From: Rhizobium sp. BK316
GTDB taxonomy: Bacteria; Pseudomonadota; Alphaproteobacteria; Rhizobiales; Rhizobiaceae
DNA: 64,000 nt
Direction of reading: 5' to 3'
Assembly (NCBI RefSeq): GCF_014193695.1
Contig: NZ_JACHZR010000002.1
Span: 248,001-312,000 of the forward strand
Position 1 is the first letter of the stretch, and each line of letters opens with the position of its first letter. Of this stretch, positions 48,119 through 56,704 are shown piece after piece. The position numbers and the translations under genes are program-made. The notes below the pieces were generated by a model. The model saw only the letters and a program-made list of their open reading frames with translations, ran no database searches and had not been told where the DNA came from.

Positions 48119-49482
48119 GCCAGCACCTGTCGCGGCAGCGGGCGCACGAAGCGGCCGGCACCAGGCTCCGCCAGGACCTTCGAACCTTCGGTGATCATTT
48201 GCCCGCGCAGCCAGGCTGCCGAGACCGTCCACGGCAGGCGCATGTCGTTATAGGGGCTCCAGCCGACGACATTGTTGCCGCTGGCCGATGCATCATAGAT
48301 CGTTTCCTTGGGTTCCAGCACGACGATGTCAGCATCCTTGCCCGATGTCAGCGCGCCCTTGATGTGGTCGAGACGGAAATGCTTCGCTGGGTTCTCGGCC
48401 ATTAGCTTCGCCGCCCAAGTCAAGGGAATGCCGCGTTCCAGGGCGCCCTTGATGAAGAGCGGCACCATGACCTCCAGACCCGGAACACCCGATGCATTCG
48501 CCAGCATGTCCGGATTGGTCTTGCGGTTTTCCGACCAGCTCACATGGTCGGTCGAGACCAGCCAGACATTGCCTTCGGCAAGCTTGCGCCACAGGGTTTC
48601 GACCTCGGCGCGCGGACGCACCGGCGGATTGATCTTCGCCTTGCCGCCGAGGCGCTTCACATCGTTTTCCTCGTCAAGTGTAAGGTAGTGAATGCAGCAT
48701 TCGACCGTCGCCTCAAAACCGTCGCGGCGATAGGCTCGGGCGATGTCATAACCCCGCCCGAGCGAGCAATGCACGACATGGGATGGGCAGCCGGTATTGG
48801 CGCCAGTCTCAAAGATCGTGTGCATGGCAAGCAGTTCGGTGATCGGCGGGCGCGACAGGCCATGCGCGCGCCAGTCGGTAATGCCGCTTGCCTTCACCTG
48901 CTCCATATAGGTGCGGACCGCCTCGTCATCCTCATTGTGCACGCCGGCCGTCAGCCCGGTTGGCGCAATCGCCGCAAAACAGGCGTCGAGCAGGGCCGGT
49001 GGGATGCGCGGGAAGCGTTTGGGATCGGTGCCGAAGGTTGAAAACTTGAAGGCGGCAACACCCGCTTCCACCATCTCGGCAATGCGGGCAGCCCCTTCCT
49101 CGGGATCGACGGTGCCGTAGAGCGCAAAATCGACCCGCGCCTGCGGGCCGGCGTGATCGACCTTCTTCTTCACCGCCTCAGCCGAGCAGACGAGATTTCC
49201 CTCGTCATAGGGCATGTCGACGATGGTGGTCACACCGCCCGCAGCCGCCGAGCGAGTCGACCAGATGAAATCCTCCTGACCCTTCTGGGAGAGCGAATGG
49301 ACCTGCGCGTCGATGGCACCCGGCAGGATCAGCGCCTTGCCAAGCAGATGCCTTTCCCTGGCTGCCGGCGGCACGCCGATACCGACTTCTGCGATCTTTC
49401 CCTCGCGAACGGCCACATAGCCACCTTCGAGAATACGCTCCGGCAGCACCACCGTGCCCTGCAGAACGAGATCGAAATCCAT
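48115..49482 (-). CDS. hydantoinase/dihydroorotase-like cyclic amidohydrolase
   Basis: A 455-residue amidohydrolase that would open a five-membered cyclic amide ring. Features are PGAIDAQVHS at residues 54-63, a Lys in AAFKFSTFG (residue 146) for carbamylation, GVHNED, VVHCSL and VSTDHVSW for metal binding. The first His of the usual HxH metal motif is Gln60 (Q-V-H), so metal binding is unusual. It lies 27 bases downstream of the lyase gene and overlaps the M20 gene. Confidence 0.88.
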   Translation of the reverse strand: MDFDLVLQGTVVLPERILEGGYVAVREGKIAEVGIGVPPAARERHLLGKALILPGAIDAQVHSLSQKGQEDFIWSTRSAAAGGVTTIVDMPYDEGNLVCSAEAVKKKVDHAGPQARVDFALYGTVDPEEGAARIAEMVEAGVAAFKFSTFGTDPKRFPRIPPALLDACFAAIAPTGLTAGVHNEDDEAVRTYMEQVKASGITDWRAHGLSRPPITELLAMHTIFETGANTGCPSHVVHCSLGRGYDIARAYRRDGFEATVECCIHYLTLDEENDVKRLGGKAKINPPVRPRAEVETLWRKLAEGNVWLVSTDHVSWSENRKTNPDMLANASGVPGLEVMVPLFIKGALERGIPLTWAAKLMAENPAKHFRLDHIKGALTSGKDADIVVLEPKETIYDASASGNNVVGWSPYNDMRLPWTVSAAWLRGQMITEGSKVLAEPGAGRFVRPLPRQVLA

Positions 49483-49509
49483 GCCGCGTCTCCCTCGATA
49501 GGTCTTTAT

Positions 49510-51093
49510 TCAGATGATGGCCGGTTCTCGCGTCAGCCGTTCCTCGATGCGCTCGAGCGAACCGAGCGCGAAGAAATCATCGAAGGAAGCAATCGGCACC
49601 TGCTCGATCAGCTTCGAGATGAATTCATCCGAGCCGAGCTCTTTCTCGATCGCTTCCACCTCGGCCGAAAGCGGCCGGTCGACCGTATAGAAGGCCGCAT
49701 GTTTGCGCACGACCGCGTAGAGCATGCCGGCCACACCCTTCGGCGTGTCGCCGATAATATCGATCGCTTGTGCCGAAAGCAGGGCCTCCAGCGCCGCCAG
49801 ACGCTTCAGCGCCCGCATCTGCCGGTCGAAACGTTCGATGACGAGCGGCAGGAAGGCTGCCTCGTCCTCAAGGCCGGCTGCAACGACGAGGGATTGCGCG
49901 GAAACCGGGTTCGACATGGAAAGCACGCGCGAGAAGATTTCGCCGGCAAGCTTGATGATCGGCCCGAAACCGGTGGCGATACGACCCGGCGGCACAAGAT
50001 TGACCGGCAGGTCGCGCCGCTGGCCGTTGCCGAGCAGGACGCAGCGGTTGAAGGCGTTACGCGCCGCATGCGCCATGCAGAGCGCTGCCGATTCCAGGAG
50101 GATCGTCACATCGAGCGGCAAGGAGCCGCCTGAGGTCATCACCCGTCCTTCCACGACGACGGGATTGTCGTCGGAGCGGCCAGTGGCGGCAAGGATCTTA
50201 TGGCCGGTCGAAAGCAGGTTTTCGATAACAGCACCAAAAACCTGGGCGATCATGCGCAGGCTCAGCGCGTCCTGCACGTGGGTGGCGACCGGCCATTCCC
50301 ATTCGTCTGAGGCGTTGCAAAGCCAGGCGCCGATCAGCGCCTCCCGCGCCGTGCCGACATGGCGCACGGCCCGCCAGGGATCGCGCGATGCGCCGAGCGC
50401 ACCGGAAGCCATCATGCCGGTTGCCAGCAGCACGCGGATCGAGGCCGCAGCATTGCGTGTCGTCTCGGCTGCTGCCGCGAAGCTGACGGCATTGACGCTG
50501 AGCGAGGCGAGGCTGTCACGCGGCGCCATCTTGACCGGCGCCATGCCGGCTGCCCGGAAGGCTTCTGCCGCCTGCATGCGGTTGCCGCGATAGATCGCTT
50601 CCCCGACACCGGTCAGCACTGCGCCGATCTGGCCCATGAGGCCGATATCGGCGCAGCCGATGGAACCGGTGCGGCGCACGACCGGAATGAGGTCGGCCGA
50701 GAGCATTCGTATATAAGCTTCGATCAACTCAGGCGTGCAACCGACCTGGCCCGTCAGCGCCGTATTGACGCGCATCGCCATGGCATTGCGCACGACATTG
50801 CAGGAAAAGGGCGTGCCGGTGCCGAAGTGATGGGCGCGTACGAGCCCGAGATTGAAGGCGTCGAGATCCTCCGGTGACCATTCGACATCCTTCATGGCAC
50901 CGACACCGGTGGTCGCACCATAGACCGGCATGCCGGATTCGATGGCATCTTCGACGATCGAACGCGCGATCTTCACCCGCTGCATGCCGATCGCCGATGC
51001 TGAAAGTGCAACCTTGCCGGAGCCAATCCTCATCATCTCGGCAAAGCTGAAGGGCTGGCCGCTCAGTTCGATTCCGGGGCGTTCGTGCTTCAT
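49510..51093 (-). CDS. HAL/PAL family aromatic amino-acid lyase homologue lacking the MIO triad
   Basis: A 527-residue protein with the length and fold markers of histidine ammonia-lyase: YGATTGVG (Tyr58), an Asn in SLSVNAVSF (residue 201), QDALSLR (274-280) and SDDNPVV. The MIO-forming Ala-Ser-Gly triad, normally in GSVGASGDLAPL, is Cys-Ala-Asp (147-149, in GSIGCADIGLMGQ), and the catalytic Tyr of QDAYSLR is Leu277. It cannot form the usual cofactor, so ordinary ammonia elimination from histidine is unlikely. It is first in the cluster, with GGAGATGAGAAC before ATG. Confidence 0.9.
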   Translation of the reverse strand: MKHERPGIELSGQPFSFAEMMRIGSGKVALSASAIGMQRVKIARSIVEDAIESGMPVYGATTGVGAMKDVEWSPEDLDAFNLGLVRAHHFGTGTPFSCNVVRNAMAMRVNTALTGQVGCTPELIEAYIRMLSADLIPVVRRTGSIGCADIGLMGQIGAVLTGVGEAIYRGNRMQAAEAFRAAGMAPVKMAPRDSLASLSVNAVSFAAAAETTRNAAASIRVLLATGMMASGALGASRDPWRAVRHVGTAREALIGAWLCNASDEWEWPVATHVQDALSLRMIAQVFGAVIENLLSTGHKILAATGRSDDNPVVVEGRVMTSGGSLPLDVTILLESAALCMAHAARNAFNRCVLLGNGQRRDLPVNLVPPGRIATGFGPIIKLAGEIFSRVLSMSNPVSAQSLVVAAGLEDEAAFLPLVIERFDRQMRALKRLAALEALLSAQAIDIIGDTPKGVAGMLYAVVRKHAAFYTVDRPLSAEVEAIEKELGSDEFISKLIEQVPIASFDDFFALGSLERIEERLTREPAII

Positions 51094-51184
51094 GTTCTCA
51101 TCTCCATGGAGGCGAGACTAAGCGAGCCTCACATCTGGCGGGATATCCCAAATGCCGAACACATCATGCTTTTATTGCTTCCTG

Positions 51185-52759
51185 TCAGCTCATTACCCAG
51201 GCAATATAGAGAAGCGTGAGCGCAATGATCCAGAGGGCTATCTTGGCGGAGCGGTTATGGCGCGCTTCCGCTTTGCCGATGGCCTCAGCCGTCTGCTCGT
51301 CGAAGCGCAGCCCGTGCTCGCTCATATGCAGAAGCTGATGGTGGAATTTCTCCGTCTGGGCGGCAATTTCAGGTGCTGCTTCGGCAAGCTTTACGGCTGC
51401 CTTCAGTCCATCCTTGAGATCGGTGACGATGCGCTTCGGGCCGAGATTGTTCTTGATCCAGTCGCCGACGACCGGCTCAGATGCCTTCCACATGTTGAAG
51501 CGCGGATTGAGCATGCGCGAGACGCCTTCGACGACAACCATCGTCTTCTGCAGCATCACGAGCTCGGGTCGCGTCTGCATGTCGAAGAGTTCGGTCACCT
51601 CGAAGAGCAGCGTTAAGAGCTTGCCCATGGAGATCGTCTCGGCCGGCTGGCCGTGGATCGGCTCGCCGATCGCCCGGATCGCCTGGGCAAAGCTCTCGAT
51701 ATTGTGGTGGCCGGGCACATAGCCTGCCTCGAAATGCACTTCGGCCACCCGGATGTAATCGCGGGTAATGAAGCCGTAGAGGATCTCGGCAAGGAAACGG
51801 CGCTCCTTCTTTCCGAGGCGCCCGACGATACCCATGTCGACGGCGACGATCATGCCGCCGTCATCGACGAAGAGATTGCCCGGATGCATGTCGGCATGGA
51901 AGAAGCCGTCGCGCAGCGTATGACGCAGGAAAGACTGGATCAGCGTATCGGCAAGCTCGTTGAGATCGTGGCCGGCGGCGCGCAACCCTTCGACATCGGA
52001 CATCTTGACGCCGTCGATCCACTCCATGGTGATGACGTCGCGGCCCGTGCGCTCCCAGTCCACCTTCGGCACGCGGAAGCCGGGATCCTTCTCGGTATTC
52101 TCGGCAATCTCCGAAAGTGCGGCTGCTTCCAGGCGCAGGTCCATCTCCACCTTGGTGGTCTGCTCCAGCGTCTTCGTCACTTCGACCGGCCGCAGGCGCC
52201 GGCTGGCTGGCATGAAGCGTTCCTGCATATGGGCAACGAGGTACATCGCTTCGATGTCATGGGCAAACCGCGCCCTGACACCCGGCCGCACGACTTTGAC
52301 GGCGACCTTTTTAGGTCCTGCCGGCGTGTTGACCTCGGCAGCATGTACCTGGGCGATAGAGGCTGCGGCAATCGGATCGCCGAAGCTCGCATAGAGATCT
52401 GTGATCGGACGTCCGAGCGAGCCCTCGATATTCGCCTTGGCGGCAGCCGCGGGGAAAAAAGCCATCCGGTCCTGCAATTGCGACAAGTCGTCGGCAAATT
52501 CGACGCCGACGACATCGGGACGCGTCGCGAGGAACTGGCCGATCTTCACATAGGACGGCCCCAGCCGTTCAACGGCTTTAGCCAGCCGGTCACTGCGCTT
52601 CTGGGATTTGCTTCGATTGCGGGCGAACATGCCGACGAAGGATTTCGCCAGGCTGATCGATGGCGGCAGACCCTCCGAAGGCAGGGCCGAGATGACGCCT
52701 TCGCGCACCAAAATCCAGCCGACCCTTGCGAGCCTGAAATATGCTCCGAAAGCACTCAT
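51185..52759 (-). CDS. ubiB: 2-polyprenylphenol 6-hydroxylase accessory protein UbiB
   Basis: A 524-residue member of the ABC1/UbiB atypical kinase family, needed for ubiquinone synthesis. Motifs are EGLPPSISLAKSFVGMFARNRSKSQ, KIGQFLATRPDVVGVEFADDLSQLQD, FGDPIAAASIAQVHAAEVNTP and FFHADMHPGNLFVDDGG. Two C-terminal hydrophobic segments suggest membrane attachment. It lies six bases after ubiE, so the two are co-transcribed. Confidence 0.95.
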   Translation of the reverse strand: MSAFGAYFRLARVGWILVREGVISALPSEGLPPSISLAKSFVGMFARNRSKSQKRSDRLAKAVERLGPSYVKIGQFLATRPDVVGVEFADDLSQLQDRMAFFPAAAAKANIEGSLGRPITDLYASFGDPIAAASIAQVHAAEVNTPAGPKKVAVKVVRPGVRARFAHDIEAMYLVAHMQERFMPASRRLRPVEVTKTLEQTTKVEMDLRLEAAALSEIAENTEKDPGFRVPKVDWERTGRDVITMEWIDGVKMSDVEGLRAAGHDLNELADTLIQSFLRHTLRDGFFHADMHPGNLFVDDGGMIVAVDMGIVGRLGKKERRFLAEILYGFITRDYIRVAEVHFEAGYVPGHHNIESFAQAIRAIGEPIHGQPAETISMGKLLTLLFEVTELFDMQTRPELVMLQKTMVVVEGVSRMLNPRFNMWKASEPVVGDWIKNNLGPKRIVTDLKDGLKAAVKLAEAAPEIAAQTEKFHHQLLHMSEHGLRFDEQTAEAIGKAEARHNRSAKIALWIIALTLLYIAWVMS

Positions 52760-52764
52760 GCGGA

Positions 52765-53544
52765 TCAGAGCTTCCAGCCGGAATGCAGCGCAGCGATGCC
52801 GCCGGTATAATTGGTGTAGGTCACGCGCGAGAAGCCGGCCGTGCGGATCATCGCCGCGAAATTCTCCTGGTTCGGGAACTTGCGGATCGATTCCACAAGA
52901 TACTGGTAAGGCTCGGCGTCGCCGGTGATCGCCTTGCCGAATTTCGGGATGGCGTTGAAGGACCAGGCCTCATAAACCTTGTCGAGAACCGGCAGGTCCA
53001 CTTCCGAAAATTCCAGCACAAGCAGCCGTCCCCCGCGCTTCAGCACGCGATAGGCTTCCGAGAGCGCCACCTCGATCCGCGGCACGTTGCGGATGCCGAA
53101 GGCGATCGTATAGGCATCGAAGCTGTTTGCCTCGAAAGGAAGGTCCTCGGCATTGGCTTCCACGAAGGTGAGATTGTCCGAAAGCTTCTTCTTTGCCGCC
53201 CGCTCCGCACCGACGCCGAGCATCGAGCCGTTGATGTCGAGCACGGTCGCGTGCGCCTGACGGTTCGAGGCCTCGACGATGCGGAAGGCGATATCGCCGG
53301 TGCCGCCGGCAACGTCGAGCACTTTGTAACCCGGCTCCTTGCGCGGATTCAGTGCCGCAATCATCGCATCTTTCCAGACACGGTGCATGCCCATGGACAT
53401 GACGTCGTTCATGATGTCGTAGCGCTTGGCGACCTTGTGGAAGACCTCGTTGACGAGGCCTTGCTTTTCACCGGTCGGCACCTCGCGGAAGCCGTAGGAC
53501 GTTTCCATGCCGCCATCGGCGGAGGTCCGGCTGTCTGACATCAA
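52765..53544 (-). CDS. ubiE: ubiquinone/menaquinone C-methyltransferase
   Basis: A 259-residue SAM-dependent methyltransferase of the UbiE/COQ5 group, which C-methylates a ubiquinone precursor. The signature [21 protein letters not shown] is followed by [17 protein letters not shown] (SAM loop) and later [51 protein letters not shown]. It is first in the ubiE-ubiB pair and divergent from mutM across 150 bases. Confidence 0.97.
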   Translation of the reverse strand: MMSDSRTSADGGMETSYGFREVPTGEKQGLVNEVFHKVAKRYDIMNDVMSMGMHRVWKDAMIAALNPRKEPGYKVLDVAGGTGDIAFRIVEASNRQAHATVLDINGSMLGVGAERAAKKKLSDNLTFVEANAEDLPFEANSFDAYTIAFGIRNVPRIEVALSEAYRVLKRGGRLLVLEFSEVDLPVLDKVYEAWSFNAIPKFGKAITGDAEPYQYLVESIRKFPNQENFAAMIRTAGFSRVTYTNYTGGIAALHSGWKL

Positions 53545-53694
53545 GCTACTCCGTTCACATCAAGAATTCGACGCGGCGACCATAGCGAAAGCGAGGGCGC
53601 GGCGCTATCTGTGGGCCACAATCCGCCCGCGGCACGTTGGCGCTATAGCGCACATCGCGGGCGGTTGAAACACGTTAGATATAGATGGGTTAAG

Positions 53695-54585
53695 ATGCCG
53701 GAATTGCCAGAAGTAGAAACGGTGAAGCGCGGACTGACGCCGGCAATGGAGGGCGCGCGCATTGAGAGGCTGGAATTGCGCCGCGGCGATCTGCGGTTTC
53801 CCTTTCCGCAGGGTTTTGAGCAACAGGTATCCGGCCGGAAGATCCTCGGCCTCGGACGGCGTGCCAAGTACCTGCTCATTGATCTCGACAGTGGCAAGAC
53901 GATCATTTCCCATCTCGGCATGTCCGGCTCCTTCCGGATCGAGCAGGGGCCGCTGACTGCCACGCCGGGCAATTTTCAGCACGAGCGCTCCAAAGACGAG
54001 AAGCACGATCACGCCATCTTCCATCTGGACGGCGAGGGCGGCCCGCGCCGCGTTATCTACAATGACCCGCGCCGCTTCGGCTTCATGGATATTGCCAACC
54101 GTTCCGAGCTCGATGCGAATCCCTTCCTGTTCGGCCTTGGCCCGGAACCGACAGGCAACGAATTGTCAGCCGGCTACCTGGCCGAACGTTTCGAGGGCAA
54201 GGCTCAGCCGCTGAAGAGCGCACTCCTAGATCAGAAAAACATCGCCGGGCTCGGCAATATATATGTCTGCGAGGCGCTCTGGCGGTCGCATCTGTTGCCG
54301 ACGCGCGCAGCCGGCACGCTGGTGAACAAGGCGGGTAAGCCGAAGGAGCCGCTGAACCTGCTGGTCAGCTCCATCCGCGATGTCATCGCCGATGCGATCG
54401 CTGCCGGCGGATCGTCTTTGCGCGACCATATCCAGACGGATGGTTCGCTCGGCTATTTCCAGCATTCCTTTTCCGTCTATGACCGCGAAGGTCTAACTTG
54501 CCGCACGCCGGGCTGTGGCGATACGGTCTCGCGCATCGTGCAGGCTGGCCGCTCCACCTTCTATTGCGCCACCTGCCAGAAATAG
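53695..54585 (+). CDS. mutM: formamidopyrimidine-DNA glycosylase
   Basis: A 296-residue DNA repair glycosylase/AP lyase that removes 8-oxoguanine. The start was fixed by [14 protein letters not shown], since catalysis needs Pro2 and Glu3 directly after Met; an upstream frame of 28 codons is not used. The C-terminal zinc finger is [27 protein letters not shown]. It lies nine bases before the enoyl-CoA hydratase gene. Confidence 0.97.
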   Translation: MPELPEVETVKRGLTPAMEGARIERLELRRGDLRFPFPQGFEQQVSGRKILGLGRRAKYLLIDLDSGKTIISHLGMSGSFRIEQGPLTATPGNFQHERSKDEKHDHAIFHLDGEGGPRRVIYNDPRRFGFMDIANRSELDANPFLFGLGPEPTGNELSAGYLAERFEGKAQPLKSALLDQKNIAGLGNIYVCEALWRSHLLPTRAAGTLVNKAGKPKEPLNLLVSSIRDVIADAIAAGGSSLRDHIQTDGSLGYFQHSFSVYDREGLTCRTPGCGDTVSRIVQAGRSTFYCATCQK

Positions 54586-54594
54586 GAGAGCGCC

Positions 54595-55368
54595 ATGGCC
54601 TATGAAACACTTCTTGTCGAAACCCGAGGGAATGTCGGCCTCATCACACTGAACCGGCCCAAGGCGCTGAACGCGCTGAATTCGACCGTGCTCAAGGAAT
54701 TGAAGCTTGCCTATGCGGCCTTTCATGAAGACGAGGCGATCGGTGCAATCGTGCTGACCGGTTCCGAGCGCGCCTTTGCCGCCGGCGCCGACATCAAGGA
54801 AATGCAGCCGCTCGATTTTGCCGAAGTCTACAAGAGCGATTTTATCAGCGGCTGGGACGAGATCGCCAAGGCCCGCAAGCCGATCATCGCCGCTGTCAGC
54901 GGTTTTGCGCTCGGCGGCGGATGCGAACTCGCCATGCTCTGCGACTTCATCATTGCCTCGGAGACGGCGAAGTTCGGACAGCCGGAGATCACCCTCGGTG
55001 TCATTCCCGGTATCGGCGGCTCGCAGCGCCTGACGAGAGCGGTCGGCAAGGCCAAGGCGATGGACCTTATTCTGACCGGCCGGATGATGGATGCGGCGGA
55101 AGCCGAACGCTCGGGACTCGTTTCGCGTGTGGTGGCACCCGAAGGTCTGCTGGATGAGGCGTTGGAGGCTGCTGCAAGGATCGCATTGCTGTCGCGTCCC
55201 TCGGTACTGATGGCGAAGGAGGCGGTCAGCCGCGCCTTCGAAACGACGTTGGAAGAGGGCCTGCGTTTCGAGCGCCGCCTCTTCCAGAGCCTCTTTGCGA
55301 CCGAGGATCAGAAAGAGGGCATGGCCGCCTTCATCGAGAAGCGCAAACCCGCCTTCAAGAACAGGTGA
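54595..55368 (+). CDS. enoyl-CoA hydratase
   Basis: A 257-residue crotonase-fold enzyme that hydrates 2-enoyl-CoA. The oxyanion segments are [16 protein letters not shown] and [46 protein letters not shown], the latter with both catalytic Glu residues. It lies nine bases after mutM, so it may share its transcript, an arrangement common in rhizobia. It may act in beta-oxidation. Confidence 0.94.
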   Translation: MAYETLLVETRGNVGLITLNRPKALNALNSTVLKELKLAYAAFHEDEAIGAIVLTGSERAFAAGADIKEMQPLDFAEVYKSDFISGWDEIAKARKPIIAAVSGFALGGGCELAMLCDFIIASETAKFGQPEITLGVIPGIGGSQRLTRAVGKAKAMDLILTGRMMDAAEAERSGLVSRVVAPEGLLDEALEAAARIALLSRPSVLMAKEAVSRAFETTLEEGLRFERRLFQSLFATEDQKEGMAAFIEKRKPAFKNR

Positions 55369-55410
55369 GCGGGCGGCGCAGGGAAACGGGCCTTTCCTTG
55401 AAAATGCGCG

Positions 55411-55438
55411 TTGACGTGGGTCGGCTTTAGCGTTATAT
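55411..55438 (+). promoter_or_regulatory. sigma-70-type promoter of rpsT
   Basis: TTGACG and TTATAT are separated by 16 bases, near the vegetative consensus, about 125 bases upstream of the rpsT start. Confidence 0.65.
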
Positions 55439-55563
55439 GCCCGCCCACGGTTCGGAAAGCCGCTCAGGTTTTCCACTAATGCTCCCGTATTGCTGAATTT
55501 GAGTGGCCGCAGGGCCGGCGCGGCAATGGCGGAGTTTTGTTCGAATTCTTGAGAGAGGCATCC

Positions 55564-55842
55564 ATGGCCAATACAACTTCGGCGAAAAAGGCGACCCGCA
55601 AGATCGCTCGCCGTACCGCAGTCAACAAGGCTCGCCGTTCGCGCGTTCGCACCTACGTTCGCCAGGTCGAAGAGGCACTCGCCGCTGGTGATGCCGCCAA
55701 GGCAAAGGAAGCCTTCCTCGCAGCCGAGCCCGAGCTGGCACGCGCCGCAAGCAAGGGCGTCCTGCACGCCAACACGGCTTCCCGCAAGGTCTCGCGCCTC
55801 GCTGCTCGTGTGAAGGCTCTTTCGGCTTCTGCGAACGCCTAA
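55564..55842 (+). CDS. rpsT: 30S ribosomal protein S20
   Basis: A 92-residue Lys/Arg-rich ribosomal protein that binds 16S rRNA. It starts [46 protein letters not shown] site lies upstream of ATG; a frame starting nine residues earlier is rejected. It is followed by a strong terminator and then the long dnaA leader, the usual rhizobial rpsT-dnaA order. Confidence 0.98.
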   Translation: MANTTSAKKATRKIARRTAVNKARRSRVRTYVRQVEEALAAGDAAKAKEAFLAAEPELARAASKGVLHANTASRKVSRLAARVKALSASANA

Positions 55843-55873
55843 ATATCTCATTAACGAATTGCTCGTTATGATT

Positions 55874-55899
55874 AGCCCGGTAATTTTACCGGGCTTTTT
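55874..55899 (+). terminator. Rho-independent terminator after rpsT
   Basis: AGCCCGGTAA and TTACCGGGCT form a perfect 10-bp stem with a 2-base spacer (the inner A-T pairs probably open into the loop), followed by TTTTT. Confidence 0.9.
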
Positions 55900-56704
55900 C
55901 GATTCCGCTGCCTGCCACGGATATGGTTAATCCGGCGACGATTTCGTGTCAGGGGCATGACAGGAAAAATCGTTTAAAAACAATAAGTTACGCAAGGATC
56001 TTTTTAAAGGTTGCGACTCTGGTCACGCAACCCGCGGCATCAAATGAGTCAAGAAGATTTTTTCTTTTTTCTTTTTATGCGTGTCCAAAATAGCCCAGTT
56101 GGGGAATCTCCTTGATTCAAAAGCGATTCTTTTTTGACGTTGGTGTGACGCCCTAAAGGGGCCGCCGGAGTCAATGGCCGCTTCTTAATTTTGCGTAAAA
56201 TTCATCGTTGATCTTGCCTTTTGATCCTGCCTAAATGGCGTCCAGCAAAGGGCGCGGACATCACCTGCAGAAGTCAGTCCAAACTGCCACGTCGGCAGGA
56301 CGATGGTTCTGTGTCACTTGCGGCGGAGCGTAAAGCTTCCGTTTTCTCACGCACTCGACGGCATTGTACCGTGACGTGGCTGTCACGGGACGGGGACGTT
56401 TTGTGCTCTCCGAAGCCACACGTATTACGCGAGGCCGGGAGAAGGGGCAGGGGACGGTGTAACATTGCGTTCGGGCTTGCGGGCGAAAAACGAGGATCGG
56501 CCGCCAGCCTGACATAGAGCGTTTGTGACGGTTGTCGCATGACCGCGGCCACTGAAGGGTTTCTGTGTCGGTCTCAGAAATGGGACAGTGTTTGAGTGAA
56601 CCGGCATGCGGGCGGCTCATGAGGGTGTCGTCGGCTGTGTCAAAGCGGGGAATGATCGGGCGGCTGTCAACGAATGACCGCCCGAGGAAATGAAAGGCGG
56701 CATT
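55900..56704. other. 805-base non-coding region upstream of dnaA
   Basis: No protein-coding gene is convincing here, and no TTATCCACA DnaA boxes were seen, so it is probably not oriC. It holds a GGTTGCG/CGCAACC hairpin at 56009-56032, a TTAA-N7-TAAA half-match to the CtrA motif at 56185-56199, and an 8-bp stem-loop (TCGGGCGG/CCGCCCGA) at 56656-56685, about 20 bases before dnaA. A long regulated dnaA leader is likely. Confidence 0.5.

Noticed and set aside
43718..51093. Canonical histidine utilisation (hut) operon
   Set aside because: The lyase and hydratase both lack key residues and hutI, hutG and hutF are missing; hydantoinase, carbamoylase and DUF917 genes are present instead.
54493..55851. 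A 452-codon minus-strand frame across enoyl-CoA hydratase and rpsT
   Set aside because: It covers two strong plus-strand genes with known signatures and runs through a terminator-promoter region.
56185..56199. CtrA binding site upstream of dnaA
   Set aside because: TTAA-N7-TAAA has only one full half-site; such matches occur by chance in AT-rich DNA, so it is not listed as a regulatory feature.
55900..56704. oriC next to dnaA
   Set aside because: No DnaA boxes (TTATCCACA type) were seen, and in rhizobia the origin is usually near hemE, not dnaA.
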